In this document: positions 1 through 11,365 of the stretch, piece by piece | Layout: every line of letters starts with the position of its first letter | Position numbering within the stretch: the stretch's first letter is position 1 | Source of the DNA: Anabas testudineus | Taxonomy: Eukaryota > Chordata > Actinopteri > Anabantiformes > Anabantidae | Direction of reading: 5' to 3' | Length of the DNA: 64,000 nucleotides | Assembly (NCBI RefSeq): GCF_900324465.2 | Contig: NC_046619.1 | Span: 22,613,664-22,677,663 of the forward strand | Made by a program: the position numbers and the translations under genes | The notes under the pieces: model-generated | The model's input: only the letters and a program-made list of their open reading frames with translations | What the model was told of the DNA's origin: nothing | The model's database searches: none

Positions 1-245
1 AAAGATCGGAACCAGAACGCTTCTCCTCCATTCCTCAGGCATCTTCTCACTCTCTAGAATCCTATTGAACAAACTGGTTAGAAACTCCACTGCTGCCTCT
101 CCTAAGCACTTCCACACCTCCACAGGTACGTCATCAGGACCAACACCCTTTCCACTCTTCATCCTTTTCAGAGCCTTTCTAACCTCATCCTTTCCAATCT
201 CTGCTATTTCCTGCTCCACAACATCCACATCTTCCTCCCTTCTTG
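1..245 (-). mobile_element. non-LTR retrotransposon RT fragment (RTE-like)
   Basis: Read on the minus strand this stretch is open and gives a reverse-transcriptase N-terminal segment with RKALKRMKSGKGVGPDDVPV followed by an amphipathic region ending near RRSVLVPIF. That is the finger region preceding RT motif 2 in many fish LINEs. It runs off the left edge of the window. Clade assignment (RTE-like) is from memory of the motif and is tentative. Confidence 0.75.
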
Positions 246-1205
246 TAATGCATGAAATATAAGTACATTAAATCACTTAAAGCCTTAAAAGCAATCTTCT
301 AAAGTCTTTAAAACCACCTGACAGAACAGTAGATGGTTCATAATGGATTCCTGCTTTTCTCTTTCCACATGAATGCCAACAATCTTTTTTCTTAACAATC
401 AGCTTCATCAACTCTATGACTGCCTCAACTTTTCTTTTTTATATTCACTTATTGTGGTTATTTCTTTATATTAAAAACTACACATCCTTCACAAAGAAAT
501 AGTAAAAAAAAAGTCACAATGTAAAAGTTGCTTGATCTTTTTAGGGATTAAATGCCCAAATTCCTCTGAGGCTAAAGTTGTATATATTTGTTATTTGCTC
601 GGTTTGAACAAAGGAGCTTGTTGATTGAGATCAGCTGAAGTTGGAGGGGGAGGTCAGGTTAGCTGAGGCTCCCCGGTGAGCTCCTTCTGCCTCATGGCAC
701 TAATTAACAGATTATGGCTGTAGCAACAGCAAACAAACACTGGGGTCACATTTACAGTACATTACTGAGCACAGGAGTCATCATGGCTCAGACCACACTA
801 ATCATCTGAAAACATCTTTTGTGTTTGATGCTTAATTCCAAACCAATTTCCTAGTTTCTGTTCTGTAGGATGACTCATAAGAATTAAACAGTAATGTCAA
901 ATCCAGTGGCCACTTCTTCGACTACGTAAGCACCTTTAGCAGTAGGCTTTCATCATTATTTTATTAGGATTAAACTCAAGGTAGTCTTCCTATGCTAATG
1001 AGCTCTGAGCAATTCACCTGATGGTCTGAGGCACAGAGAGAAAAGTCTGCTTTGCTGTTCTTACTAGGTAATGTATCAGGTCTGTCAGTGTAGTCCAATC
1101 CAGCATCTGACAACTAACAGTCACACATTAAGTCAGAGACTAAAGTCTCAGGATGGTCACAAATCATTAGGATGCATGAGGAAAGCAGTTGGGTTTGTCA
1201 TTAAG
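246..1205. other. intergenic, no gene seen
   Basis: AT-rich sequence with short open frames only. I see no OR homology, RNA gene or clear repeat boundary. Confidence 0.5.
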
Positions 1206-1605
1206 AGATATCAGCTCTATGTCCCCCTCAAGTGCCCAATGGACAGGAGTTACTGGAGGCTTAGAGCCTGATTATTAATGGATTTATAAGTGAGGAGAAG
1301 AATTTTAAATTTAATTCTGGATTTTACAGGGAGCCAATGGAGAGAAGCTAACGTAGGAGAAATATGATCTCTCTTGCTAATTCCAGTCAGAACTCTGGCT
1401 GCAGCATTTTGGATGAACTGGAGGCAGGTATGAAGTGAAGGAGATATCCTGATCAAAGATAACTCGGAGATTTCTTACAGTATTACTTGAGGCCAGTACT
1501 AAGTCATCAAGTGTGAGAATGTGATGAGACATTGCGTCTCTGAGATTTTTAGGCCCAAACAAAATAATCTCTGTCTTAGGGCCTGCCCACCCATGTCTCA
1601 CTTTA
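1206..1605 (-). mobile_element. L2-like LINE fragment, rearranged
   Basis: Two overlapping minus-strand frames carry pieces of an L2-type ORF2: KTEIILFGPKNL and VRNLRVIFDQDISF (palm side), then FIQNAAARVLTG and LASLHWLPVKSRIKFKILLL (post-RT region). The segment that normally lies between them is missing, so the copy has an internal deletion and a frame change. It lies about 600 bp upstream of the OR at 2215. Confidence 0.75.
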
Positions 1606-1797
1606 GAAGGAAGTAGCTGCTAAGCTTTCACAGCTCCTTTGTATGTGTAAATATACCTGTTTTGCTTTTATAGTATTGGTTTAATTATTAGTTATTTTGA
1701 ATGTGATGTGTTAGAGTACCTGAAGGGTGTTAAGGACCTCTGCAATAAGTCAAACCTCCCAGCTAGTAATGAATAAGAATGAATAATAATGATCTTT

Positions 1798-2210
1798 AAC
1801 ACAGCTGATTATGATCGCCACTAAACTTCATCAGTGAGTGGAGAACTCTGGCCTACTTTTGTCTGTTGACAGTCTCTATAGTCTCCAGCTTAATACCCTG
1901 CTGTAAACTTGTGCTCCCCTGATGACAAAATCTTTTTATAAAAGTTGAGACAGAGGTTGGTTTGGCTAGTGAGTGTTTGGTAACTGCAGACATGAGAAAA
2001 GAAACATAAGGTTATACTGGAATGCTTCAATGATTTAATCACTGACCTATTTAATATTTGACATTTTCTTTGTTATACTGAAAAAGTTCCCTGAACTATC
2101 CACTGTATTTAAAACTTTCTCTCCTCAGTTAACATTTGCTGAGCCATTTCTTGTATTTTGGTTAGAACGTCTGACAGATCAACATTCCTATTTTGTTTCT
2201 ATTGTTTCAG
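1798..2210 (+). promoter_or_regulatory. 5' flank of OR-1: TATA-like box, candidate first exon donor, acceptor
   Basis: A TATAAAAG box lies at 1937-1944. About 25-30 bp downstream is a GTGAGT donor (GT at 1969-1970). Just before the ATG is a pyrimidine-rich tract ending in CAG at 2208-2210. This fits a short untranslated first exon spliced to the coding exon. A decayed copy of this flank lies at about 4120-4345, which shows the block is a duplicated unit. Promoter activity is inferred. Confidence 0.45.
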
Positions 2211-2214
2211 GTTA

Positions 2215-3141
2215 ATGGAAAACTACACATTCAACAGCTTTACGCTCCAGCTGGAGGGTTTGAAAGTCACAGAGGATCATATGTACCCTGTGTTTTTCTT
2301 TTTGTTTTTCTCCTACCTCTTTATTATATTAGTCAATGTAGGCATTCTAGTCCTGGTTTGCATTGACAAAAGCCTCCACCAGCCTATGTATCTCATTTTT
2401 TGCAACCTGCCAGTCAATGATATATTTGCAAGCACTGTCTTGGTTCCTCGTTTCCTCATAGATATCTTGAGGCCCCCCTCTGAACGCTTTATCAGTTATT
2501 ATGAGTGTGTGGTCCAAGCTTTCACAACACACATGTTTGGTACCACTGCCCACACTGTGCTCATGATTATGGCCTTTGACAGATATGTGGCCATCTGCAA
2601 TCCACTGCGCTACGCTGTGATAATGAGCAATAAAATGGTGATTAAGCTGACGGTTTCTGCCTGGGGAGTGGCTTTTGTTTTGGTTGCAATTCTACTTGGT
2701 CTGACTGTACGACTGAACCGATGCAGGACTCTGATCACTAATCCTTACTGTGACAATGCGTCCCTGTTTAAACTGTCCTGTGAAGATGTGTTTGTTAATA
2801 ATGTCTATGGCCTCGTTTTCACTGTGTTGCTGTTCACTGGTTCTATAGGCAGCATGGTTCTCACCTATTCTAAAATTACAGTCGTGTGTTTGACCAGTAA
2901 AAACAAGTCTCTGAACGGCAAAGCTTTAAAGACCTGTAGCACTCATCTCTTTGTGTATCTTGTTTTTTTCTTGTCTGGACTACTCATCATTATTCTGCAT
3001 CGATTCCCTCAGTACTCAGACTACAGAAAACTTTCTGCCATTGTGGGTCATAGTGTCACTGGCAGCCTCAACCCAATTATTTATGGTGTGCAGTCTCAAG
3101 AAATACGGAAATTCATATCAAAGTTGTTACACTCCACTTAA
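2215..3141 (+). CDS. odorant receptor, single coding exon (OR-1)
   Basis: A 308-residue seven-helix receptor of the fish odorant-receptor family, expected in the ciliary membrane of olfactory sensory neurons, where ORs couple to the olfactory G protein. The open frame extends 19 codons further 5', but I start at MENYTFNSF. That matches the paralogues, and the extra codons run back across a splice acceptor ending at 2210. Visible motifs: N-terminal N-glycosylation site [18 protein letters not shown] at the end of TM3, long EL2 with cysteines (NRCRTL, NPYCDNASLFKLSCED), KALKTCSTHL at IL3/TM6, and NPIIYG in TM7. The LQLEGL tail and NRCRTL are typical of fish class-I-like ORs (probably the delta-type group; subgroup not certain). 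TM7 entry reads AIVGHSVTGSLNP rather than AILFHIIPGSLNP of its paralogue at 44 kb. The frame is intact, with no sign of decay. Confidence 0.93.
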   Translation: MENYTFNSFTLQLEGLKVTEDHMYPVFFFLFFSYLFIILVNVGILVLVCIDKSLHQPMYLIFCNLPVNDIFASTVLVPRFLIDILRPPSERFISYYECVVQAFTTHMFGTTAHTVLMIMAFDRYVAICNPLRYAVIMSNKMVIKLTVSAWGVAFVLVAILLGLTVRLNRCRTLITNPYCDNASLFKLSCEDVFVNNVYGLVFTVLLFTGSIGSMVLTYSKITVVCLTSKNKSLNGKALKTCSTHLFVYLVFFLSGLLIIILHRFPQYSDYRKLSAIVGHSVTGSLNPIIYGVQSQEIRKFISKLLHST

Positions 3142-3765
3142 TTTGTGGTTGCAGTTAAGTTGTATAGATACGTGATTTTAGGAGACTGGGTTAAATTACT
3201 TACTAAATAATGGCTCAAATTAGATGGCAACAAAGGCCGGAGCCAGTAGCAGCCCTGCTCCAAAAAAACAGTGGTTAAAGTGTACATTCTCAGATTTTAC
3301 TGAATGATGTTTCTGATAAATTTTGGTTCATGTAGATATTACATTTGAGTTATTACCCGTGTGCATCAGTTCCAGTGTACAGTAATGTTTGTGACTCTGG
3401 TAATGCTCAGCCTCTTAGTACTACTGCCATGTTAAGGTCATGCTTGTTTTTGGGGGCCAGTCTCCAAATTTTTAACTTCCGCATAGAAAAGACACATTCA
3501 ACTGGGTTCAGAGACTGACATGGACACTCAAGATGAGTTTGTTTCTATTGTTGTTATTTTTTTGTTTTGTATGATTTGATTGAATTGTCAGTGTTACAGA
3601 AAACATTAAGTCCAGATTTGGAAACAGTAATGATAAGCTGATAGCTATTTTATTCCCTGCAGTTGATTTCTTTTGATTGATGTTTACATTCACGGAACAA
3701 ACCACAGCGACAAACTAACAAAATATCCACAACATATTAAAAACACACTGTACTACTGTTATATT
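3142..3765. other. 3' flank of OR-1, no gene seen
   Basis: AT-rich, short frames only. It may contain the 3' UTR of OR-1. Confidence 0.4.
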
Positions 3766-3935
3766 AAAGAAGAAACACCTTTATTTGTCATATTTTACAT
3801 GTTACAGATGAAATTTGTCTCTGCATTTAACCCATCCCCCTGGGGGGAGCAGTGGGCAGCTACATACAGCGCCCGGGGAGCTAGCGTGGAATGTCTTGCT
3901 CAAGGACATGCCTACTTCTTGATAGACAGAGAAAA
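3766..3935 (+). repeat. dispersed teleost repeat, unclassified
   Basis: Contains the run CTTTATTTGTCATATT, then TCTGCATTTAACCCATCC, then GAGCAGTGGGCAGCTACATA and CTTGCTCAAGGACATGCC. I recognise these as a common interspersed fish repeat, but cannot assign a class. The long open frame through it (3673-4041) is not a gene. Confidence 0.5.
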
Positions 3936-4119
3936 GCATGTAACAGATGCCACACAATATGTGCACGTTCCCTTTAGCTTATTTGTCTATATCACAAAAG
4001 TGCAGACTTCTGTCACCTACATCATCAATAGTGTAACATGACTTCAGAACAATCAGTTAGATTTAGGTTGTGGCAGGACCAAGCCACTCTGTGTACATGA
4101 AAAGTGTTCTAGATCTCTT

Positions 4120-4345
4120 CGGAAGTGCACAGCAGATTGTTATCACTGCTAAATTTCATCAATTAGTTGAGTATGATTGCCTACTCTCAACTATTGACAT
4201 TATCTCTGGCCACCAACTTGATACCTTGATGTCACATTGTACAATTCCTCCCCAGATGACAAAACCTCTGATTTTTACAAATAGTCCCTGAAATAGCCAC
4301 TGTGATTAAAATGTTCTCTACTTTGTTAACATTTGCTCATTGATA
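4120..4345 (+). other. orphan copy of an OR 5' flank
   Basis: The order of blocks matches the flank of OR-1 at about 1800-2165. Examples are ATCACTGCTAAATTTCATCA against ATCGCCACTAAACTTCATCA, CCCCAGATGACAAAACCT against CCCCTGATGACAAAATCT, a CCCTGAAATAGCCACTGTG block, and TTAACATTTGCTCATTGA against TTAACATTTGCTGAGCCA. No OR coding sequence follows. An L2 LINE begins at 4397. The likely origin is a duplicated OR unit whose coding part was lost. Confidence 0.6.
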
Positions 4346-4396
4346 TGGTATCTGGAAGTTGAGTCATGGCAACTGGACTTCCTTCTTGTCAGTTTG

Positions 4397-5846
4397 AATT
4401 TCAATTCAATTCAATTTTATTTGTAGAGCACTTTTTACAATTGACATTGTCACAAAGCAGCTTTACACAACCAAAGAACAGTACATGAACAGTGTATGTG
4501 TATGAGTCATAATAATGTGATTGTCCCTGATGAGCAAGCCGAGGGCGACAGTGGCAAGGAAAAACTCCCTGAGAAGGCAACAGGAAGAAACCTTGAGAGG
4601 AACCAGACTCAACAGGGAACCCATCCTCATATGGGTGATTACATGCTGTGTAGGCAGCAGGTAGTCCAGTATAACAGTTAATGTCTTTAAGGTAATGTGG
4701 AGTCCAGTTAGTTAATTGCAGGCAGATTTCCAGTTCCATTTCTGGACTATCGAGCGTTGAGTCGAGACCTCCGAGAAACAGCTGCCGACGTCCGCCGAGG
4801 CCAAGACCGACTTCATAGTAGTGTGTGACCAACTCCAGTCTCCAAACGCATCCCATAGGGCAGACGGTGGATCCGAGAGACGAGATCTCCAGCCAGAAGT
4901 TGGGCATCAGGACGAGTCAGAGGGCAAAGGGTGGAATGACGTGTAGCTCGACAGAGAGACAGGAAGAGGGAAATAGAGAGGTAGAGAAAGAGAGAGAGAA
5001 GAGGAGAGATTGCAGTTAGTTGTATTCACAGTCAGATAAAGTTTGAGGTGAATGTATATTTAGTGTAGTGCAGCAGGGACTCTGGCAGGACTAATTATGA
5101 CAGCCTAACTAAAAGGGTGGGCCAGAAGGAAACACAGACATGAGGGCTCACTGGGATGTAGAGCAACCGAACACTTCACCATCAACCAACCTGAGTGATC
5201 AGTGAGAGTGGGGAAGACAGCATCTAAACATACAAGTTCACCATAATGCTCTACGTCCATGACTCTGTCCCTAATCTATTTACAAAAATGTTTGACTAAA
5301 TAAATAGGTTTTCAGCCTAGACCTATTTGGAAGGCTATTCCATAACTTTGGGGCTTTGTAAGAAAAAGCTCTGCCCCCAGCTGTAGTTTTCATGACACGA
5401 GGTACTGACAGGCAGCCAGCATCCTTTGAGCGAAGTAGGCGTGGTGGATCATAAGACACTAGCAGCTCACTTAGATACTGCGGCGCAAGACCATTTAATG
5501 CTTTAAATGTCAAAAGTAGTATTTTAAAATCAATGCGAAATTTCACAGGGAGCCAATGAAGTGTAGATAAGATAGGCGAGATGTGATCGTATCTTCTGGT
5601 TCTAGTGAGGACTCTCGCTGCTGCATTCTGAACTAACTGAAGCTTGTTTATGCACCTGGTTGAACAGCCAGACAGTAAGGCATTACAGTAGTCCAACCTA
5701 GAGGTGATGAAAGCATGGACTAATTTTTCTGCATCATTTAGTGACAAAATATTCCTTATCTTGGTAATATTTCTGAGGTGAAAGAAAGCTGTCCTGGTGA
5801 TATTATCTACATGAGCTTCAAATGAAAGACTGGAATCTATAATCAC
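4397..5846 (-). mobile_element. L2-type LINE, 3' half with 3' UTR and tail
   Basis: On the minus strand an open frame of 188 residues (5280-5846) is the C-terminal part of an L2-clade ORF2: AFITSRLDYCNALLSGCS, LQLVQNAAARVLTRT, STLHWLPVKFRIDFKILLL, KLWNSLP. It is followed by a long 3' UTR whose complement holds the familiar fish segment GGAAAAACTCCCTGAGA...GAGGAACCAGACTC. The element ends in short AATTC/GAATT tandem repeats at about 4397-4425, the usual L2 tail. It is 5'-truncated, as most LINE copies are. The last 570 bp of coding remain open, so insertion is fairly recent. Confidence 0.8.
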
Positions 5847-6845
5847 ACCACCACAAATGTTTCACTACTCATCAAGTAGCTTCTTGAGTCTGAAGATAGT
5901 TGGTTAGAAACAGAAATTTAAGGAGAAAGGAAATGGAGGATGTGAAGGATGTAATAGCCAACCCCTCTTCTCCCCTAAAGTGGGTTGTTAGGCGTTTCCA
6001 ACCTGGTGCAAGTGTGAACTGGTCCTAATCTTTCTGGGGATGGATGAAAGGGCAGCGGCAGGGTGTGTTGCACATGCAAGTGTAACCCACATTATTATTT
6101 AGAGCTCTGATTTACACAGTGTTCCTAAACGCATCATAAACAGGTTAGCGTGAGATGCTCTCTGGGATACTGTGCACATGGAAGTTTCTACACTCCCACC
6201 CACTACTCCAGCAGACCACACAACTCAGACAGGTGTGTGAGCAGAAAAAAACATAGTTAAGAAAAGTCAAGTAGGACATTCTTGACTAGACATTTGCTGC
6301 ACTAGAGTCCATAGAGCTGGCGCTGCCAGTGAAAAGAGTACCCGAAGATAACTGAATTGAAAGAGACGATCAATTAAGTGGATTATCCTGGTGAGTTAGC
6401 TTCAAACTATCTGGTTAGCACATGTAACTTTATTGTAGGAGAGTTACCTTTCAAAGTAAAACCGGTCAGGATATGAGGATTTGTTGTTAGACAAAGTGTT
6501 TTAATAACTAATTAGCTGCTAGTTTCATTGCATTGAGGCCTACAGCTAAGTGACTGCCATGTGTTCAGCAGCTTCGGTGACTCTGGTAAGACATGTGACA
6601 CCGTTTTATGTGTTAGAATTGTTATATATGATGTAAAAATGGTTAGAGTAGATGTGTTGTTGTAAATTTAGTTAAGAAAAGGAAACATGACATCTGTGTT
6701 TTATGGATATGTATGTATATTTTGTTGTAGTGTTGTATTTTATTTAGAGGCTATTAGAGCCTGAAATAAGCTTTTGGACGCTGTGATAATTGTGTGCAGG
6801 CTGGTTTTTTTTTTGTTTTTTTTGAGGAACAATTCTTCTGCTGTC
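5847..6845. other. intergenic, no gene seen
   Basis: No homology recognised. Short frames and a run of T at about 6805-6825 only. Confidence 0.4.
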
Positions 6846-6848
6846 GTG

Positions 6849-7640
6849 TGTCATGATTCCAGCCTCGTTGCTGCCTTTATTTCCCCCATGCTCTCATTTT
6901 GACAACTTCCTGTTTCCTCTTCCCAGTCTGTTCACACACTCACCTAATTGACTACACCTGGTCTCCCCCACTCTATAAATACCGGCCTGCTCACCTGTGT
7001 CCCCTGCCAGATAGTCTGTTCTCTACTCCTAGACACTGTCCAGCGTTTCTCTTGGACTGACTTGTTTTTGGATTTTTCAGACTCTGCCTGCTCTGGACCC
7101 CCTGGTGCTGTGAGTTCTGTTTATTCCCTGTCATTCCCCCTGCTCACAGTACCAGACCCGTACTTGAATCTGCCTGATTCCCTTTCCCGGACCTGTACTC
7201 CTCCTCCTTTTTGACCTGGATTGTCTTTCCGTTGTGGATCTTGCCTGCCGGACTTACCTCTAAACTGCCATACCTGTGTATGACCTGGATTACCCTTGAC
7301 CTGAGTTTAGCCTTTTGGATTCATTGTTTGGACTTCCTGTGTTCATTACCCCAGCCTGTTTTTCCACACCAGTTTTAGACATTTATTTGCATTGCTTTGG
7401 ACATTGGATTTCATCACATTCTGTGACTGTTTCCTCATTGTGATTCTGTGTTACTCTGGTTACACTTCTGGACACTCTCCACTGGTTGTCAGTCGCCACC
7501 ATTCACCATCTCTATTGTCCTCCATTTTGTCCATGTGCTCTCCGTTGGTCGGCCATCTTGGTCGTGACATCACTTCTGGTTTCAACCCTGACCACCATAC
7601 TCACCCTACGTCATCTCCTCCCATCTAGTGACTGTTGACT
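6849..7640 (+). repeat. pyrimidine-rich interspersed repeat beginning TGTCATGATTCC
   Basis: Starts with TGTCATGATTCC and contains a CACCTG...CTGCCAG...CTGTCC block and a TATAAATA box at about 6975. A similar block order occurs at 45673-46160. Teleost LTRs often look like this, but I find no clear matching end or target duplication, so LTR origin is only a guess. Confidence 0.35.
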
Positions 7641-7671
7641 TCATTGATTTACTGTTGTTCTGTCATTTCAG

Positions 7672-10600
7672 AGGGACGTTGGTTACGTATTGTAACCCCA
7701 GCTTCTATGAGTATAGGCGTAGCCCTCTAAGAGCTGTCGCTATTGGGTTTATCCCCGCGCGCATGTGCAGTCGTGAAGAATTCTTTCGCGCCCTGTGCCA
7801 GCACAGGGCTACCTCACTGAGGTCCGCCCACAACGTATAAAAGCCCTGCGTGACCTGAGAACTGCTCCCCAAGCCAACTTTTACTTCAGCCGACATAGGG
7901 GGAGCCAGTGAGGCCCGCATCTTAGAGGGCTACGCCTATACTCATAGAAGCTGGGGTTACAATACGTAACCAACGTTCTATTTCGTATATGCTTCACCCT
8001 CTAAGAGCTGTCGCTATTGGGAAAAGGGCGAAGCTGGATGTAGTCAGTGCCTCACTGGAACACCGGAGTCCCCAAGCACCAACAACATCAGTCCACTCAG
8101 ACCAACCTAACAAGGATGTAATCAATTAAGCCAACAAGGTCTTCTGCAGAGCCGTCCTGTCCAACACAGACGGTGTCACTCATGACAGTGTCAAAAGCAT
8201 CCATTCTCATAAGGAATCAACACACATCAGAGAAAGACACATATTGTCAGGATGTGCTATGAGAATGCTGCTGTACATATATCCTCCACTGACATGCCTT
8301 TGAAAAAGGGCTGTGGAGGAGGACATGGCTGTAGTGGAATAAGCACAAACATTACACGGAGGCTCTTTACCCGCTGACACATAAGCCTGTGTGATAACTT
8401 CACACAATCAGTGAGACAGCCGTTGTTTAGTTAGAGCTTTCCCTTGGGAATGTTCCCTGTAATGCACAAACAATTGTCTGTCTAAGCCTATCTGAAAACA
8501 GCTGTGCGCGTCATGTAATGTGACAGTGAACGAACAGGACAGAGACGGTGCGCAGCCTCCTCCTCCTCACTACAGTGGGGAGGAGGGAAAAACTCCTCCA
8601 GTGTAATGACTCTGGATTTAAAGGAGGAAGTCAGTATTTTAGGCGTGAATGCCGGATTAGGTCTGAGATTTGCAGAGGTTCCATCTTCCCTGATAACAAG
8701 GCAGGAAGGGGAGACCGACAGCGCACATAGATCACTCAATCTCTTAGCTGAACACAGAGCTAAGAGAAATGCTGTTTTTTTTTTTTTTTTAAAAAGGAGC
8801 CTGAGAGAGATTTGCGAAATAGGCTCAAAAGGAGGATTTTTAAGAGCGCACAAAATCAGCGGCAATTCCCACTGAGGCGTAATATTACGAGTCAGAGGCC
8901 ACTGTCTCTGAACGCCTTTTAAGAACCGTTTAATCAATGGATGTGCAAAAACGGTTCTCTCGCCAAAACCCTCATGGCAAGATGAGATGGCTGCGGCATA
9001 TGTTTTAACAGTAAACAGAGCCAGCTCCCGATCTACCAATAACTCGGTAGATCGGGAGAATAACCAGAATTTGGCGAAGGAAGCAGGAAGTGGGATCCAT
9101 GTCCTCCTCCACACACCATCGCTGAAAAGCCGACCATTTGTCGCATATGAGGCTGTGGTGGATTGAGCTTGTGCATTCCGAATGGTGTGAATAACTGCAG
9201 GCGGCAGACCCAGGCTCTCTAAACGTTCCCGTTCAGGGGCCAGGCCCACAGGCGCTGACCTATCACTGGGTAGTTGATCGTATTGTCCACCTGTGAGAGC
9301 GCGTCGCTGCGCCACGGCAGCCGCCAGGGATCGCTCGACAACAGCTGAATCATTGTGGGAAACCAAGACGCACTTGTGCGCTCCGGAGCCACCAGAATGA
9401 CCGACAGATGCTCCTCCTGTACACGTATCAAGAGACGTGGAATCCGAGGAGTAGGGAGTAAAGGCATAGAGAAGGACTCTGGGCCATGGATGGTGAGCGA
9501 AATCATCCACTCCGAGTGGAGGATCGTCGCGTGCGTCCATCGCGAACCACCGCGCGCACTGTACGTTCTCGCACGACGCAAACAGATCCACCTCTGCCGC
9601 GCCGAACCTGTTCCACAAGAGATCGTGGGATTGATTTTCCCGCCTTGCGACATCAGATCTGCGGCTCGGTTCTCTTTGCCGGGGATATAAACCGCTCCGA
9701 TGGAGCGAAGATTGCTTTGGGACCACAACAGCAGATCTCTGGCTATTTCCAGCAGGCAGGCTGAGCGAACACCGCCCTGTCGAATTGATGTAAGCGGCAG
9801 TTTATGTGGAGAGACGGCTGTCGTCTCCATCTTCCTCCCACAACCTGAGACAGACACATGCCGCCCCAGCCTTACAGAGACGCGTCTGTGAACACCGAGA
9901 TGTGTGACGCAGCTCCGCCGAGGGGAACTCCCTCTGACGACACACGGGGGGTTTTCCAATAATTCAGATCCGACTAATGGAGGACGGGACAGACACCATG
10001 CGTCTCCTGTGACGGATCGGATCCAAGCGGAGACGGCAAAACCACCTCTGAATCTTCCTCATATGAAGAAGACCGAGGGGAACCACCACATGACTGGCTG
10101 ACATCATGCCCAGTAAACGCATCACTGACAGAGCTGTCACTACAGAGTGAGGCGAGATGCGCGTGAGGAGAGAAACGAGCGCCTCCCGTCTCGCGGGAGA
10201 GAGCGTTGCTCTCATGTTGCATGAATCCAAAAACACACCCCCAATAAACAATGAACTGGGAGGGCAGTGGGGAACTCTTTGTCCATTTATGGCAAAACCC
10301 AGCAGAGACAGGTGTTCCACGAGCTGAGCTGTGTGAAGCTCTGCAGTTTCTCTGGAGGAAGCCATCGGAATCAGGTCGTCTAAATAAAATAAGACTCTGA
10401 TTCCCCTCCTGTGTAACGGTTCCAAGGCTGTTTCTACACACTTGGAAAATGTGCGTGGAGCCAGTGAATAACTGAAAACAAACGGTTGTAATGAAACTGA
10501 ACCCCTTGGAAAGAGAAGCGCAGGAATTTCCTGTGTTTTGGAATGATATGCACATGGAAATAAGCGTCTTTTAGGTCGATTGATGTGAACCAATCGCCGG

Positions 10601-11365
10601 AACGAACACATTTCATCATGTCTTATGGTGAGCATGTGAAACGGTCGTTTTATAATGCGCTTATTGAACAGAGACAGGTCGAGTATGAGTCTCATGCCGC
10701 CCGTCTTTTGGAACAAGAAAACAGCGTGAGTAAAAACCATCGTTTATCTCACCTATAGGGATTTTAGAATTACACCTTTGTCCTGTAGTTCTGTCAATTC
10801 CGTCTGCAGAGCAGCTGTCTCCGCCTGAGACGGCATCACAGTCTCCACCACTCCGTTATATGGAGGGGGAGGAGAGGAGACTTTTTTTTATTACACTGTT
10901 CATCCCCCTATTTAGAGGAAGCAGACTTCGCCACACCGAGTAACACACAAGCAGGCGAGCACACTTTTGCGGAGCCTGCATGAACATGGCTGCCAGTCAG
11001 AGAAGAACCCTCTCCACCGCTGCGAGTGTGAACATGTGAAGCCATATATTACGCTGTAACATGGTCATCCAGGCCATGATGCGGGACTGCGCCACCGCCG
11101 CAGCTGACGACAACGTGACGATGGCCGCTATAGCCGTTGCCGATTTCGTCCGCTGACTCGGCTGGCAGCACTCCAGGCTGTGCAGCGATGGAAGAAACAG
11201 AGGAGCTGAGATGAAATTATTGATGGCGGCTGCCGTCTGAGCGGCACACTGGTGTGTGCGGTCGGTGAGGCGGGCGGTGACTTGGTCACGGGAAGATGGC
11301 GGAGTAGGCCGACGTCTGCCGAAGAAGACGCCATCATCACAGCGCTCCACACCACCATTTCCCAC
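7672..11365 (-). mobile_element. DIRS-type retrotransposon fossil (tyrosine-recombinase family)
   Basis: Minus-strand order fits a DIRS element: a gag-like piece (about 11365-11000, with TARLTDRTHQCAAQTAAAI), reverse transcriptase (about 10740-10000, with the FYLDDL active-site motif), RNase H region (about 9960-9500), and tyrosine recombinase (about 9150-8490, with AKRLSDLCALSVSP). The downstream end holds an inverted repeat. The sequence starting GGTTACGTATTGTAACCCCA at about 7679-7735 returns in reverse complement at about 7917-7975, typical of DIRS split and inverted ends. A block CCCTCTAAGAGCTGTCGCTA is also repeated directly near 7720 and 7996. The upstream inverted end is absent, and a Rex1-like LINE abuts at about 11366. 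The element is broken, with at least several breaks. It is an old but still recognisable insertion, not a functional gene. Confidence 0.8.

Noticed and set aside
3673-4041. 122-codon open frame
   Set aside because: Overlaps a common interspersed repeat and has no recognisable protein domain.
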